A DNA stretch of 64,000 nt from Myxococcota bacterium (lineage in GTDB: Bacteria > Myxococcota_A > UBA9160 > SMWR01): contig JAKVBI010000010.1 of the NCBI GenBank assembly GCA_022447545.1, positions 62,001 to 126,000 of the forward strand. Direction: 5' to 3'. The notes under the pieces were generated by a model. That model saw nothing but the letters and a program-made list of their open reading frames with translations, was not told where the DNA came from and did no database searches. Every line of letters begins with the position of its first letter. Position 1 is the stretch's first letter. This document shows positions 41,667 to 50,584 of this stretch, in pieces. A program made the translations under genes and the position numbers.

Positions 41667-41703
41667 GACTCGATCCTCGGCATGGGTCGCGATCGGCGAG
41701 GGC

Positions 41704-42858
41704 TCAGGGGTGTCCGATGATGGCGATGCCGCAGGCCTGGGGAGGTCCACCGATGTTGTGGCTCAGAGCCATCGATGCGTTTTTGACCTGTCGATCGCCC
41801 GCCTTGCCGCGCAACTGCAGGGTGTTCTCGTAGATCATGCGTACACCCGTTGCGCCCGTGGGGTGCCCGAAAGTTTTCAGGCCACCGTCGGTGTTGACAG
41901 GCAAGTCCCCTGAGAGTTCAAACGTCCCGCTGGCCACATGGTCCTTGGCCTCGCCCTTCTTGCAGAATCCGAGATCCTCGTAGGTGAGAAGTTCTGTCAA
42001 GGTGAAGCAGTCGTGAACCTGGGCGACATCGATCTGGCGGAAGGGCTCTGAGATGCCTGCCTGAGCGTAGGCGTCTTTGGCGGCGAAATGCGTTGGCTTC
42101 CACGCCAGGAAGTCGAAGTTCGGATCGGTTTGAGGATTTGCCGATACGGCAATCGTCACTGCTTTTACCATGACCGGATCGTTCTCATAGTCCTTGGCCA
42201 GGTCCGCGCGGGAGAGCACCACGGCGGCTGCACCGTCCGACTGAGCGGCGCAATCGTAAAGCCCGAAGGGCCACGAGATGATTCGCGCGTTGAGTACGTC
42301 ATCCACGCTGATTTCCCGCTTCAGCATCGACTTGGGCGCAAGGGTCCCATTGTGGTGGTTCTTGACGGCAATCTTCGCCAGGTCTTCCCGGCCTGCGTCA
42401 TAGGTCTCGAAATAGCGCGCAGCGCACAGCGAAAACCAACCCGCTGGGGTGGCAGGCAGACCCCGCACACGATCGAAATCGACCGACGGGCCTGATACGC
42501 CGCGGTCCTTGGGCTTATCGAAACCCACGACCAACACCGTGTCGTACATGCCGGCCGCAATGGACATGACCCCATAGCGGAAGGTGTCGGTACCGGTTTC
42601 ACAGTAGTTGGCGAGTTTGCTGATCGGTCGGTCGAAGAGTTTGAGGGCTTCGGCGACTTCGCCGGTTCCACCATTCGGGTAGACGGACCCACAAAACACG
42701 GCCTCGATCTGGCGCTGGGGGTCATCGATTCCCGCATCCGCGTAGGCCTCGTAGGCCGCATCGACGATCATGTCTTCGCGGGATTTGTCCCAGTTTTCAC
42801 CGAATTTGCAGGCTCCGACACCGACGATGGCAACTTTGTCGCGAATGGTCTTGCTCAT
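41704..42858 (-). CDS. Thiolase family protein, SCPx/lipid-transfer type
   Basis: A 384-residue thiolase of the SCP-x group, which cleaves branched or steroid-type 3-ketoacyl-CoA. The nucleophile is Cys86 in LANYCETGTD, with His in FGHPTGATG and the final SHNIGGPPQAC loop. SCPx thiolases usually work with a DUF35 OB-fold partner, and the gene next upstream encodes a DUF35 domain. The order HMGCS-like/DUF35, thiolase, enoyl-CoA hydratase forms one minus-strand operon (gaps of 36 and 37 bases). This supports thiolytic shortening of a side chain or ring-derived acyl-CoA. Confidence 0.92.
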   Translation of the reverse strand: MSKTIRDKVAIVGVGACKFGENWDKSREDMIVDAAYEAYADAGIDDPQRQIEAVFCGSVYPNGGTGEVAEALKLFDRPISKLANYCETGTDTFRYGVMSIAAGMYDTVLVVGFDKPKDRGVSGPSVDFDRVRGLPATPAGWFSLCAARYFETYDAGREDLAKIAVKNHHNGTLAPKSMLKREISVDDVLNARIISWPFGLYDCAAQSDGAAAVVLSRADLAKDYENDPVMVKAVTIAVSANPQTDPNFDFLAWKPTHFAAKDAYAQAGISEPFRQIDVAQVHDCFTLTELLTYEDLGFCKKGEAKDHVASGTFELSGDLPVNTDGGLKTFGHPTGATGVRMIYENTLQLRGKAGDRQVKNASMALSHNIGGPPQACGIAIIGHP

Positions 42859-42894
42859 GAGATTCTCCTGGACGGGATCGCTGTCGCGTTCTCG

Positions 42895-44304
42895 TCAGTT
42901 GGAAACAGGAATGGCTTTCCAGAAATAGTTGGGCTTTCCGCCGGCCTCGTGGATCTTTCGGAAAGCAAATTCGACTTCCATGTCGAGGATCGCATCCTCG
43001 GGCGCGGCATCGGCCAACTGGATCTGAACATGGCAACCCTCGATCTCCGCCATGATCATGATGGCGGGGGGCTCCGGTGCAGGGAAGAAGTAGTCGAACG
43101 TATGGGCCAGAAGGCGACCGCGCTTGTCCGAGAGGCCGTAAGGCTCCCACTGGTCCCTCGAAAAGCACTGGTAGCAGACACGAGGTACGGGAAAGTGGAC
43201 TTGCCCACAAGAGGTGCACTTGCCGCCCTTGAAGGCGATGTCGGCGTCGCGCTCACGGAAACGAATGGTGGCGGAAAGGCCGCCTCCACCGCCTTTCTGC
43301 CACTCTTTGGGGTCGAGTCCGCGTGAGCGGAGGTAGGTCTCGTAGCTTCTGAGAGGCTTGCGTCTCGCAAGGTGGCCCGAGACCGCCAAGCGCGCATCGA
43401 GTTTCTCGAGGTGCTCGGTGGTGGTGAGGCTCAGTACGTCTGCGCCATCGCCGTAACCCGCAAGGAGGATTCTCTCTCCGGGTTTGGCCGATTCGAGTGA
43501 CGCTACGAGCAGCATCGGGGCGAACGCACATCCGGTGTTGCCGAGTTTTCCGAACAGCGCGTCTTGAAGTTGGTCGGCGCTGAAGCCCAGCGTGCGCGAA
43601 GCGGTAGCGTGGCTCCGGGCGTCGGGAGCGTAGAGCACTGCGCGGTTCACATCTGACGGTGAGAGGTTCAATTTGTCCAGAAGGCCCTGTACTGCCTCGC
43701 TGACTACGGGCGCATACCCTTCAGTGACGACGAAGCGATCCTCCCAGGTATGGGTGTAGGCGTCTCCATCCACGCGCCAGACGTCTTGGATTTCGTCGGT
43801 CACGGAATGGCTTCCCTCGAGGGTCGCGATGGGATCGCTGTCGCTGATGAGGAAAGCAGCCGCACCGTCGCCGAGCTTGGTTTCGAGGGCTCCGCGCGGG
43901 GCGCCCATGCGGCAATCGCTGGCAATCACGAGCACGCGGCGCGCAGATCCCGCGGCGACGCTGTCGAAGGCTCCGCGAAGGGCATTGGTCCCGGCGCGGA
44001 GTGATCCTGAGACGTCGCTGGTGGAGACATCGCGTCGAAGATCGAGTGCCTTGGCGATGAGTGCCGCGCCCTGCTTTTCACGGTATGCGTAGCTGGTAGA
44101 GGCAAAGACCACGGCGTCGACGCTGGCTCGGTCGATTCCTTTCAGGCAATCGGTTGCAGCAGCGACACCCATGGTGACCGCATCTTCGTCGTAGTAGGCG
44201 ACGGCTTTCTCGGGGCCTCCCTCTTTGGCGGTTCGGCCGGAGATGGTGGCGAAGGGGAGGCGCGTGTAGGGCACATAGGCGCCGTAAGCTGAGATGCCTG
44301 ACAT
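42895..44304 (-). CDS. HMG-CoA-synthase-like / DUF35 (zinc ribbon-OB fold) fusion protein
   Basis: The 469-residue protein has two parts. Residues 1 to about 330 have the HMG-CoA synthase/KAS III fold (ISAYGAYVPYTRLPF ... DGAAAFLISD ... AVLYAPDARSH ... GNTGCAFAPMLL). From about 355 there is a DUF35 unit with a CxxC/CxxC zinc ribbon (CTSC, CYQC) and an OB domain. In archaea separate HMG-CoA synthase, thiolase and DUF35 proteins form a substrate-channelling complex. At the nucleophile-cysteine position (SDVSGSLRAGTNAL) there is Leu102 after Ser101, so normal synthase chemistry looks impossible. It may scaffold or bind acyl-CoA for the downstream thiolase. Confidence 0.85.
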   Translation of the reverse strand: MSGISAYGAYVPYTRLPFATISGRTAKEGGPEKAVAYYDEDAVTMGVAAATDCLKGIDRASVDAVVFASTSYAYREKQGAALIAKALDLRRDVSTSDVSGSLRAGTNALRGAFDSVAAGSARRVLVIASDCRMGAPRGALETKLGDGAAAFLISDSDPIATLEGSHSVTDEIQDVWRVDGDAYTHTWEDRFVVTEGYAPVVSEAVQGLLDKLNLSPSDVNRAVLYAPDARSHATASRTLGFSADQLQDALFGKLGNTGCAFAPMLLVASLESAKPGERILLAGYGDGADVLSLTTTEHLEKLDARLAVSGHLARRKPLRSYETYLRSRGLDPKEWQKGGGGGLSATIRFRERDADIAFKGGKCTSCGQVHFPVPRVCYQCFSRDQWEPYGLSDKRGRLLAHTFDYFFPAPEPPAIMIMAEIEGCHVQIQLADAAPEDAILDMEVEFAFRKIHEAGGKPNYFWKAIPVSN

Positions 44305-44414
44305 GAAGGTCTCCTGAAAGAAGCTGGGGTCAGAAGCGACGAAGCCCTTCCGGCTCTGAATGGGGTCGTCGACAACGAATTCTACCAGACCCGCGCGCCA
44401 TTCTATACTCGTTC

Positions 44415-44432
44415 GGCCCGATGGGTCGGGCC
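44415..44432. promoter_or_regulatory. Perfect inverted repeat upstream of acyl-CoA ligase
   Basis: GGCCCGA-TGGG-TCGGGCC (seven-base arms) lies directly before the ligase start, in the divergent region with the HMGCS-like/DUF35 operon. It could be a regulator-binding site for both operons or an mRNA hairpin affecting initiation. Confidence 0.45.
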
Positions 44433-44452
44433 AGATGGAAAAAGGATTAGAA

Positions 44453-45910
44453 GTGGCACAAACACAGGTCTCCTACGGAAGAGGGCTAACGATTCTGGCT
44501 GAACAGAAGCCGGAGCACGTGGCGCTGGTTCATGAGGGCGTCAGTTTGACGCGGGCCGATTTGGAGGGCCGGGCGAATCGCCTGGCTCGTGTTTTGATGG
44601 AGCGGGGGGTCTCTCGAGGCGACTTTGTGACCCTGGCTCTACCCAACGGGGTCGATTTCGTGGTGTCCGCTTTCGCGATCTGGAAGGTGGGAGCCGTTCC
44701 TCAGCCGATCTCCTCGCGTCTGCCCGAGGTGGAGCGGTCCGCGTTGGTGGATTTGGCGAATCCGGCTCTGATCATCGGGGTGGACGAAACCGACTATCCG
44801 GGGCGGGCTTGCCTGCCCGCAGGATTCCAGCCGCCCACGGAGCTTTCGGTCTCAGCACTTCCTGATTGCGCGTCCCCCGAGCGTCAGGCCCTCGCATCCG
44901 GCGGAAGCACCGGCCGGCCGAAACTCATCGTCGATGTGCTGCCAGCCGAGTTCGATCCAGACGAGGGGTTTTATGCGGTGACGCCAGGCAGCACGGCTTT
45001 GATCCCCGGCCCTATGTATCACGCAGGTCCCTTCCTGAACGCCCACCTCAATATCCTGGGGGGTGGAGCCGCCATTTTGATGTCGCGCTTCGATGCGGAG
45101 GAGAGTCTCGCGCTCATCGAGCGACACCAGGTGCATTTCGTGAATCTGGTGCCCACGATGATGCAGCGCATCTGGCGTCTTCCCGAGGGGACGCGACTCG
45201 CCTATGACCTGTCGTCCCTCCGTCGTGTGGTCACCAGCGGTGCCGCATGCCCGGTCTGGCTGAAATTGGCCTGGGTCGACTGGATCGGACCCGAGCGGTT
45301 TGCCGAGGCGTATGGTGCTTCAGAGCGTATTGGAGGTTCCATGATCACAGGATCCGAGTTGCAGGAGCGACCGGATTCGGTGGGGCGCCCGTCGGCTGGA
45401 CGAAAGGTCCGGGTGTTGGATCCACAGGGGGGCGAACTTCCGCCGGGAGAAATCGGGGAGTTGTTCATGATGCCACCCGGTGGGCGCGGGTCGACCTACC
45501 GCTATATCGGAGCCGAGGCCACCTCTGATGGCGATGGGTGGGAGTCACTTGGCGACATGGGGTGGGTGGATGAGGAGGGGTATCTCTATCTGGCGGACCG
45601 TCGAAGCGATATGGTCGTCACCGGTGGAGAAAACGTGTATCCAGCAGAGGTCGAGGCGGCCATCGACGAGCATCCATCGGTTCACTCGAGTGTGGTCATC
45701 GGTCTGCCCGACGATGATCTCGGTCAACGGCTCCACGCAATTGTCGAGGCCCGACCGGCCATTGCCGCAGAGGAGCTCACGGACTATCTGACGGATCGAC
45801 TGGCGCGCTACAAATTGCCTCGAACTTTCGAGTTCGTCACCGAGCCCCTTCGCGACGACGCCGGAAAGGTGCGGCGTTCTCGTTTGAGGGAAGCCCGACT
45901 GTCCCAATGA
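44453..45910 (+). CDS. AMP-dependent acyl-CoA synthetase/ligase
   Basis: A 485-residue ANL-family adenylating enzyme activating a carboxylic acid to its CoA ester. The P-loop is ASGGSTGRPK, A5 is YGASERIG, A8 is SLGDMGWVDEEGYLYLADRRSD with MVVTGGENVYPAEVE, and the catalytic A10 Lys is in DDAGKVRR. It is somewhat shorter than typical ligases of 500-550 residues. The GTG at 44453 with AAGGATTAG ahead is preferred; ATG at 44435 is a weaker option and lies against a hairpin. It is divergent from the thiolase operon and probably feeds it with acyl-CoA. Confidence 0.9.
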   Translation: MAQTQVSYGRGLTILAEQKPEHVALVHEGVSLTRADLEGRANRLARVLMERGVSRGDFVTLALPNGVDFVVSAFAIWKVGAVPQPISSRLPEVERSALVDLANPALIIGVDETDYPGRACLPAGFQPPTELSVSALPDCASPERQALASGGSTGRPKLIVDVLPAEFDPDEGFYAVTPGSTALIPGPMYHAGPFLNAHLNILGGGAAILMSRFDAEESLALIERHQVHFVNLVPTMMQRIWRLPEGTRLAYDLSSLRRVVTSGAACPVWLKLAWVDWIGPERFAEAYGASERIGGSMITGSELQERPDSVGRPSAGRKVRVLDPQGGELPPGEIGELFMMPPGGRGSTYRYIGAEATSDGDGWESLGDMGWVDEEGYLYLADRRSDMVVTGGENVYPAEVEAAIDEHPSVHSSVVIGLPDDDLGQRLHAIVEARPAIAAEELTDYLTDRLARYKLPRTFEFVTEPLRDDAGKVRRSRLREARLSQ

Positions 45911-45928
45911 ATGGGGTGCGCGATGGGC

Positions 45929-46963
45929 TCACGGCTCGACGATCACTTTGCATTGGGTCGTGGGCTGCTTGAGGGCTTCGAAAGCCGCGGGCATGTCTGT
46001 GAGTGGAACCGTGTTGGTAATCATCGGTGAGGCGACCAGGCGCTCGGTTCCCAACATGTCGAGAGTGTGGGCGAAATCCGGGCGTTCGTAGAAAGATACG
46101 AACTCGAGCGACAACTCTTTCGTGACTCCGATCACTGGGGTGAACGTGTCCGGCTGAATGCACACGCCCGCGACGATCACTCGCCCGTGGCGAGGTGCGA
46201 GTTCGACGCAGTGCTGCAGCATCCCCGGCACCCCGACGCATTCGAATATGACGTCGGGGCCTCGGCCAGCCATTCGTTCGAAAGCACTCGCTACATCTTC
46301 CCGGTTCGGATCGATGGCATGGGTGGCTGCAAGTTGGCACGCGAGGTCTCGGCGGGTGGCCACCATGTCACTGACGATCACCCGGCTCACACCGCTTTGT
46401 CGAGCCCACAGGGCGACCGCGACTCCCACCGGGCCCGCACCGATGACGAGCACTCTGTCTGTGGGCTTGAGTCGAGCACGCTGTACCGAGTGCAGCCCTA
46501 CGGCTAGAGGTTCCACGAGGGCCCCTTCGGCATAGCCGACGTTTTCTGGCAGGCGCAGGCTTTCGCGAGCCCCGACCCGAACAAATTCCGCGTACGCACC
46601 CGAGAGGTCCCCGATACCGGCCGTGCGGAGGCTCGTGCAAGCCATGACTTCACCGCTGTAACACGATCCGCATTTCCCGCAGCCGAGGCCGGGCAGGGAA
46701 CACACCCGATCACCCAGTTCGAAGGGCCGCTCATCCATTGCGAGAGAGGCTGCGTTGGCTCCAATCGCGACGATTTCACCGGAGAATTCGTGGCCCATGA
46801 TGGTGCCCGAGGGGTAGGCGGGGATGTCGGAAGTGTGGAGGTCCGAGCCGCAGATTCCGGCTCCGTGAACTCTCAGGAGCAACTCCTCGGGGCCCGGTGA
46901 AGGGTCCGGGACGTTTTCGATGACCAGAGGTTGGCCAGGTTCCTTCCAGACGGCGGCTTTCAC
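45929..46963 (-). CDS. Zinc-dependent medium-chain alcohol dehydrogenase
   Basis: A 344-residue MDR dehydrogenase. The catalytic zinc region is GAGICGSDLHTSD and MGHEFSGEIVAIG, the structural zinc lobe has C-GKC-GSC-...-C (LGCGKCGSCYSGEVMAC), and the NAD loop is VIGAGPVGVAVALWA. It oxidises an alcohol or sugar alcohol, or reduces a ketone. The GTG at 46963 follows GAGGAGTCCATC; the upstream extension to 47200 enters the neighbouring gene. It is the last gene of a minus-strand operon LLM, P450, LLM, dehydrogenase, suggesting it oxidises an alcohol made by the P450. Confidence 0.9.
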   Translation of the reverse strand: MKAAVWKEPGQPLVIENVPDPSPGPEELLLRVHGAGICGSDLHTSDIPAYPSGTIMGHEFSGEIVAIGANAASLAMDERPFELGDRVCSLPGLGCGKCGSCYSGEVMACTSLRTAGIGDLSGAYAEFVRVGARESLRLPENVGYAEGALVEPLAVGLHSVQRARLKPTDRVLVIGAGPVGVAVALWARQSGVSRVIVSDMVATRRDLACQLAATHAIDPNREDVASAFERMAGRGPDVIFECVGVPGMLQHCVELAPRHGRVIVAGVCIQPDTFTPVIGVTKELSLEFVSFYERPDFAHTLDMLGTERLVASPMITNTVPLTDMPAAFEALKQPTTQCKVIVEP

Positions 46964-47052
46964 GATGGACTCCTCGGGTTCGAATTCGCTCAGCGGCGTC
47001 TCGATGACGAGACGTCCAGGTGGATTTTGCTCCCCCGACGGGGAGCGTGGCG

Positions 47053-47934
47053 TCATGTTCCAGGTGCGAGTGCTTCGAGCACCTTCCAGTCGACTTCTCC
47101 CGTTCTGCCGTCGACCTTCAAGGGCTGAATGCACACGTGGGTCGCTCCTGCGTCCTGGTGCTGCTGAATTCGATCGGCAATGGTTCGTTCGTTGCCCCAT
47201 GCCACGAGGGCGTCGATCAGTCGGTCGCTTCCGCCGTTTTTAGCGATTTCGTCTTCGCTGAAGCCCAGTCGCTTCCAGTTGTTTCGGTAGTTTGGGAGTA
47301 TCGCGTACCGTTCCAGCGCCTTTCGTGCAGTCTCTCGTGCCTTGGATGCACTGGTTTCCAAGATGACCTTTTGCTCGACACAGAGGAGCTTGTCGGGGCC
47401 GAGGATCTCCCTTGCCATGGCGGTGTGTTCCGGCGTCGTCAGGTAGGGATGTGCGCCATCGGTCTTTTCTCGGGCGAGTTTCAGCATCTTGGGGCCAAGC
47501 GCTGCAATGACGGTCTGGGGAGGCTTCGAGGGTTCGACAGAGGTGTAGGGAGACGCGTCCATCGCATCGAGGTATTCGCGCATGGTCGCCACGGGTCGCT
47601 CGTAGGGGAGGCCACGAAGCTGCGATACGAGGGGAGCGTGAGAGACTCCGATGCCCAGGAGGAAGCGGTTCTCGGATTGTTCTGCGAGGGTCTTTTGTGA
47701 CTGGAGCATCATCCCCGCATGACGGTGGTAGATGTTGGCGATCCCGGTTGCGATCACGAGCCGGTGGGTCTCACCAAAGAGAAATCCTGCGTGCGCGAAG
47801 GGGTTGCGCCCCGTGGTTTCGGGAATCCAAAGCGCTGAATAACCCAGGCTTTCGATGCGCTGGGCGAAGTCTGCGGCTTTGGGAGAACGCATCGCTTCGG
47901 TGAAATACCAAACGCCGAGTTTTCCGAGTTCCAT
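47053..47934 (-). CDS. LLM-class F420-dependent oxidoreductase
   Basis: A 293-residue luciferase-superfamily protein with GVWYFTEAMRSPKAADFAQRIESLGYSALWIPET, RLVIATGIANIYHRHAGMM and RFLLGIGVSHAPLV. This pattern is common in actinobacterial F420-dependent enzymes of unknown substrate. The ATG follows GGAGCCTGC. It lies between a P450 and an alcohol dehydrogenase gene on the same strand. Whether the cell makes F420 cannot be seen here. Confidence 0.88.
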   Translation of the reverse strand: MELGKLGVWYFTEAMRSPKAADFAQRIESLGYSALWIPETTGRNPFAHAGFLFGETHRLVIATGIANIYHRHAGMMLQSQKTLAEQSENRFLLGIGVSHAPLVSQLRGLPYERPVATMREYLDAMDASPYTSVEPSKPPQTVIAALGPKMLKLAREKTDGAHPYLTTPEHTAMAREILGPDKLLCVEQKVILETSASKARETARKALERYAILPNYRNNWKRLGFSEDEIAKNGGSDRLIDALVAWGNERTIADRIQQHQDAGATHVCIQPLKVDGRTGEVDWKVLEALAPGT

Positions 47935-48083
47935 GCAGGCTCCGATTGGAAATGGGACCGACCATTATGGGAGGACAAGGTGGACGGGTACAGCCAATTC
48001 CGCCTCGGAATTCTCTTTTGAAATTCGGAGTGCGGTCGACATTTCCACAAACGACCGTGGGTGCGGTGTTCCATTGGAAAGGA

Positions 48084-49298
48084 TCAGGTCGGTGTCAGGA
48101 TTACGTGCAAGCTCTGAGGACCCAGGGCCCAAAAGACGGGATTGGGCTCGGGGCGATGCCCAGGCGCGAGTTCGATCCGGGCTACGCGGCGAAGGAAGGT
48201 TTCGATTGCGACACGAGTTTCCATCCTTGCGAGGTAGGCCCCTGGGCAAACATGGGGGCCAGCGCCGAACGCCATGTGGTCGCGAGGGCGGGGGCGATCG
48301 AGTTGGAACTCTTCGGCTGCGAGATAGGTGCTCTCGTCGCGGTTGGCAGACGCGACACTGAATAGCACCCGTTGGCCAGCGGTGACTGGGATTCCGTCGA
48401 GTTCGATGTCTCGGGTGCAGGAGCGCGCCAAAAGTTGTACCGGGGAATCCACTCGGAGGGACTCTTCGATGAGTGGTGCCACCAGTGTTTCGTCTTTGCG
48501 GATGCGCGAATAGAGTGTTTCGTCCTCGGCAAAGCGCTGCATCACGTTTCCGATCAGGTTTCGGGTGGTTTCGTTCCCAGCGATGATGAGAAACATGGTC
48601 TGGGTGCGAACCGCGTTGCGGGAAAGTCGTTCGCCGTCGACATCGGTCAGTAACAACCGCGTGATGACGTCTTCGCTGGGGATTTCGGCTTCGAGACGCT
48701 CCGAGATCCGGTCGTCGAGGTATTCTGCGAACTCGGGGTGAATCTCTCCCAGGGATCGGTTGCTGGAACTTGCATCGTCCTGGCCCTGGCGAGCAAGGAC
48801 TTCGTCCGACCAACGCGCAAAAGTCTCAAAGTCCTTGGAGGGTACGCCCAGCACGTGGGCGATTACTGCGCTGGGAATCCTTCGGACATAGCTGCCCATG
48901 AGTTCAACTTGGCCGCGGTGTTTCGAAGCGAGCAGCAGTGTTTCATCCAGCAGGCCTGTCGCCAGTTGTTCGACGAAAGGTTCGGCCTTGGATGCATGGT
49001 GGTAAGCCAGAGCCGAGTTGAAGATCTTCCGGATCATTCCGTGTCGCGGTTCGGGAATCGCAGCGAGGATACTGTCCTCCTCGGCTCGGTCACCGGAATC
49101 TCCGAAACTCCCCACGAAATGGTCGACGTTCTTGAGGCCCGTTTCTACCGCGGCCAGGCTTACGGCAAACAGGCTGTCTTCGTCCAGTTGATGGACCGGG
49201 CATTGCTTGCGCATGTCTTGGAAAGCGCGATACCGCCTTTCACTGGAAGGTCCGAAAGGGTCGATGGGCGGTGCGCTATCGGTTTTGCGATGACTCAA
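48084..49298 (-). CDS. Cytochrome P450
   Basis: A 404-residue soluble bacterial P450 monooxygenase. The I-helix oxygen-binding motif is IIAGNETTRNLIG, the ExxR pair is EESLR, and the heme-thiolate loop is FGAGPHVCPGAYLA. It resembles the CYP107/125/142-like class that hydroxylates sterols, fatty acids or terpenoids using ferredoxin electrons; the small ferredoxin at 7.0 kb is a candidate donor. The start is TTG at 49298, 20 bases after the upstream LLM stop, with weak ribosome site. It shares I-helix and heme sequences with the second P450 at 53.5 kb, suggesting paralogues. Confidence 0.93.
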   Translation of the reverse strand: MSHRKTDSAPPIDPFGPSSERRYRAFQDMRKQCPVHQLDEDSLFAVSLAAVETGLKNVDHFVGSFGDSGDRAEEDSILAAIPEPRHGMIRKIFNSALAYHHASKAEPFVEQLATGLLDETLLLASKHRGQVELMGSYVRRIPSAVIAHVLGVPSKDFETFARWSDEVLARQGQDDASSSNRSLGEIHPEFAEYLDDRISERLEAEIPSEDVITRLLLTDVDGERLSRNAVRTQTMFLIIAGNETTRNLIGNVMQRFAEDETLYSRIRKDETLVAPLIEESLRVDSPVQLLARSCTRDIELDGIPVTAGQRVLFSVASANRDESTYLAAEEFQLDRPRPRDHMAFGAGPHVCPGAYLARMETRVAIETFLRRVARIELAPGHRPEPNPVFWALGPQSLHVILTPT

Positions 49299-49318
49299 CG
49301 GCGTTCAGGGGCCTTGGC

Positions 49319-50446
49319 TTATGCGGTGGATGCTGGCTGGTAGTGCTCAAGTTCCGGGAGCACCTCCTTGCCGAGGATCTCGATGGTCCGCATGACGCTT
49401 TCGTGGCTGTGGTAGCCGAATTGGACGTAGCAGATGAGTTGGTCGACGCCGAGGTCGGCGTAGTGCTTCATCTTCTGGTAACAGCGCTCTGAGTCTCCGA
49501 CCACGAGCATGTCTGCGTCGTGGAAGTGGTCAATGGGAATGTTTCCTTCGATCAAAGGTTTGAGCAGGGGGAAGGTCTGGTCCTGCTCTTCCTGTGAGAG
49601 GTGTTCGAGTTCCCAGTCGAGCGTGAATTGGGCAAGGTTCTGATACCACCACGACACCGAATCCCAGATGCCATTGTTCTCGGCATCCTCCATGGAATCG
49701 GCGCAATGGACGAGTGTGTACGCGGCGACTTTGTTGGTTGTTACGTCGGTGAGTGGTTTCGCTCGGGCCGAGGCGTTGCGATAGGCGGCGATCTGAGCCG
49801 CCATCTGTTCGAGCGGTTGCATGATCGAGAAACTCAGCATGCCGAGGCCGTTGGATCCGGCGACTTCTGCTGATCCCTCGGAGGTGGCGGCCATCCAACA
49901 GGGTGGATGAGGGTCTTGAAACGGCTTGGGGGTGACGATTCGCTCGGGAAATTGGAACGTTGGAGAATCCCAGGAGAAACGCTCGTCGCGCCACATCGCA
50001 CAGATGATCTCGATGGCTTCGCGCCATTGGTCTCGAGATTTTTCGCGATCGACGTGAAACGCGGTCTGTTCCATGGGGGTGGATCGGCCGGTGCCCCAGA
50101 CGGCGCGTCCGTTGGAGAGGATGTCGACTGTTGCGACCTTTTCGGCGACTCGCGCCGGGTGGGTGAAGCCGAAAGGGGTCAGGGTGACTCCGAAGCCCAG
50201 TCCGATTTGTTCCGTGCATTGGGAGAGGGCGCCCAGGAGTACCTCGGGCGCCGGGCAATGGGAACGCCCGGCACGGAAGTGGTGCTCTACGGCCCAGATC
50301 GTGTTGAATCCGAGGCTGTCTGCAAGCTTGATCTGCTCGAGCGCTTCTCGGTATGCGCGCTGTTCCCTTTTTCGTTGTCCATAGGGATGGGGTCCCTCGT
50401 CCCAGGGTTGCGGAGCATCGACTTCATAGAGGAGATCGAGTTTCAC
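49319..50446 (-). CDS. LLM-class flavin-dependent oxidoreductase (luciferase alpha-like)
   Basis: A 375-residue bacterial-luciferase-like monooxygenase. Features are LLYEVDAPQPW, LADSLGFNTIWAVEHHFRAGRSHCPAPEVLLGAL, GFGVTLTPFGFTHPARVAEKVATVDILSNGRAVWGTGRS and CWMAATSEGS. Compared with the other two LLM proteins it is closer to true FMN-dependent monooxygenases (EHHF motif). The GTG start follows AAGGAAACCTCT. It begins the operon with P450, a second LLM and the alcohol dehydrogenase. Confidence 0.9.
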   Translation of the reverse strand: MKLDLLYEVDAPQPWDEGPHPYGQRKREQRAYREALEQIKLADSLGFNTIWAVEHHFRAGRSHCPAPEVLLGALSQCTEQIGLGFGVTLTPFGFTHPARVAEKVATVDILSNGRAVWGTGRSTPMEQTAFHVDREKSRDQWREAIEIICAMWRDERFSWDSPTFQFPERIVTPKPFQDPHPPCWMAATSEGSAEVAGSNGLGMLSFSIMQPLEQMAAQIAAYRNASARAKPLTDVTTNKVAAYTLVHCADSMEDAENNGIWDSVSWWYQNLAQFTLDWELEHLSQEEQDQTFPLLKPLIEGNIPIDHFHDADMLVVGDSERCYQKMKHYADLGVDQLICYVQFGYHSHESVMRTIEILGKEVLPELEHYQPASTA

Positions 50447-50584
50447 AGAGGTTTCCTTCGTGGGATAGCGCGGCGAGTGCGAATTGCAGTTGCAGGGTCG
50501 GCTGCGTACCCTGGTTTGAATTCATCTTAACGCGCGGCGCGATGCACGGTCAACGCACCGATGGATGTGGATTCGGGGGTTCTG

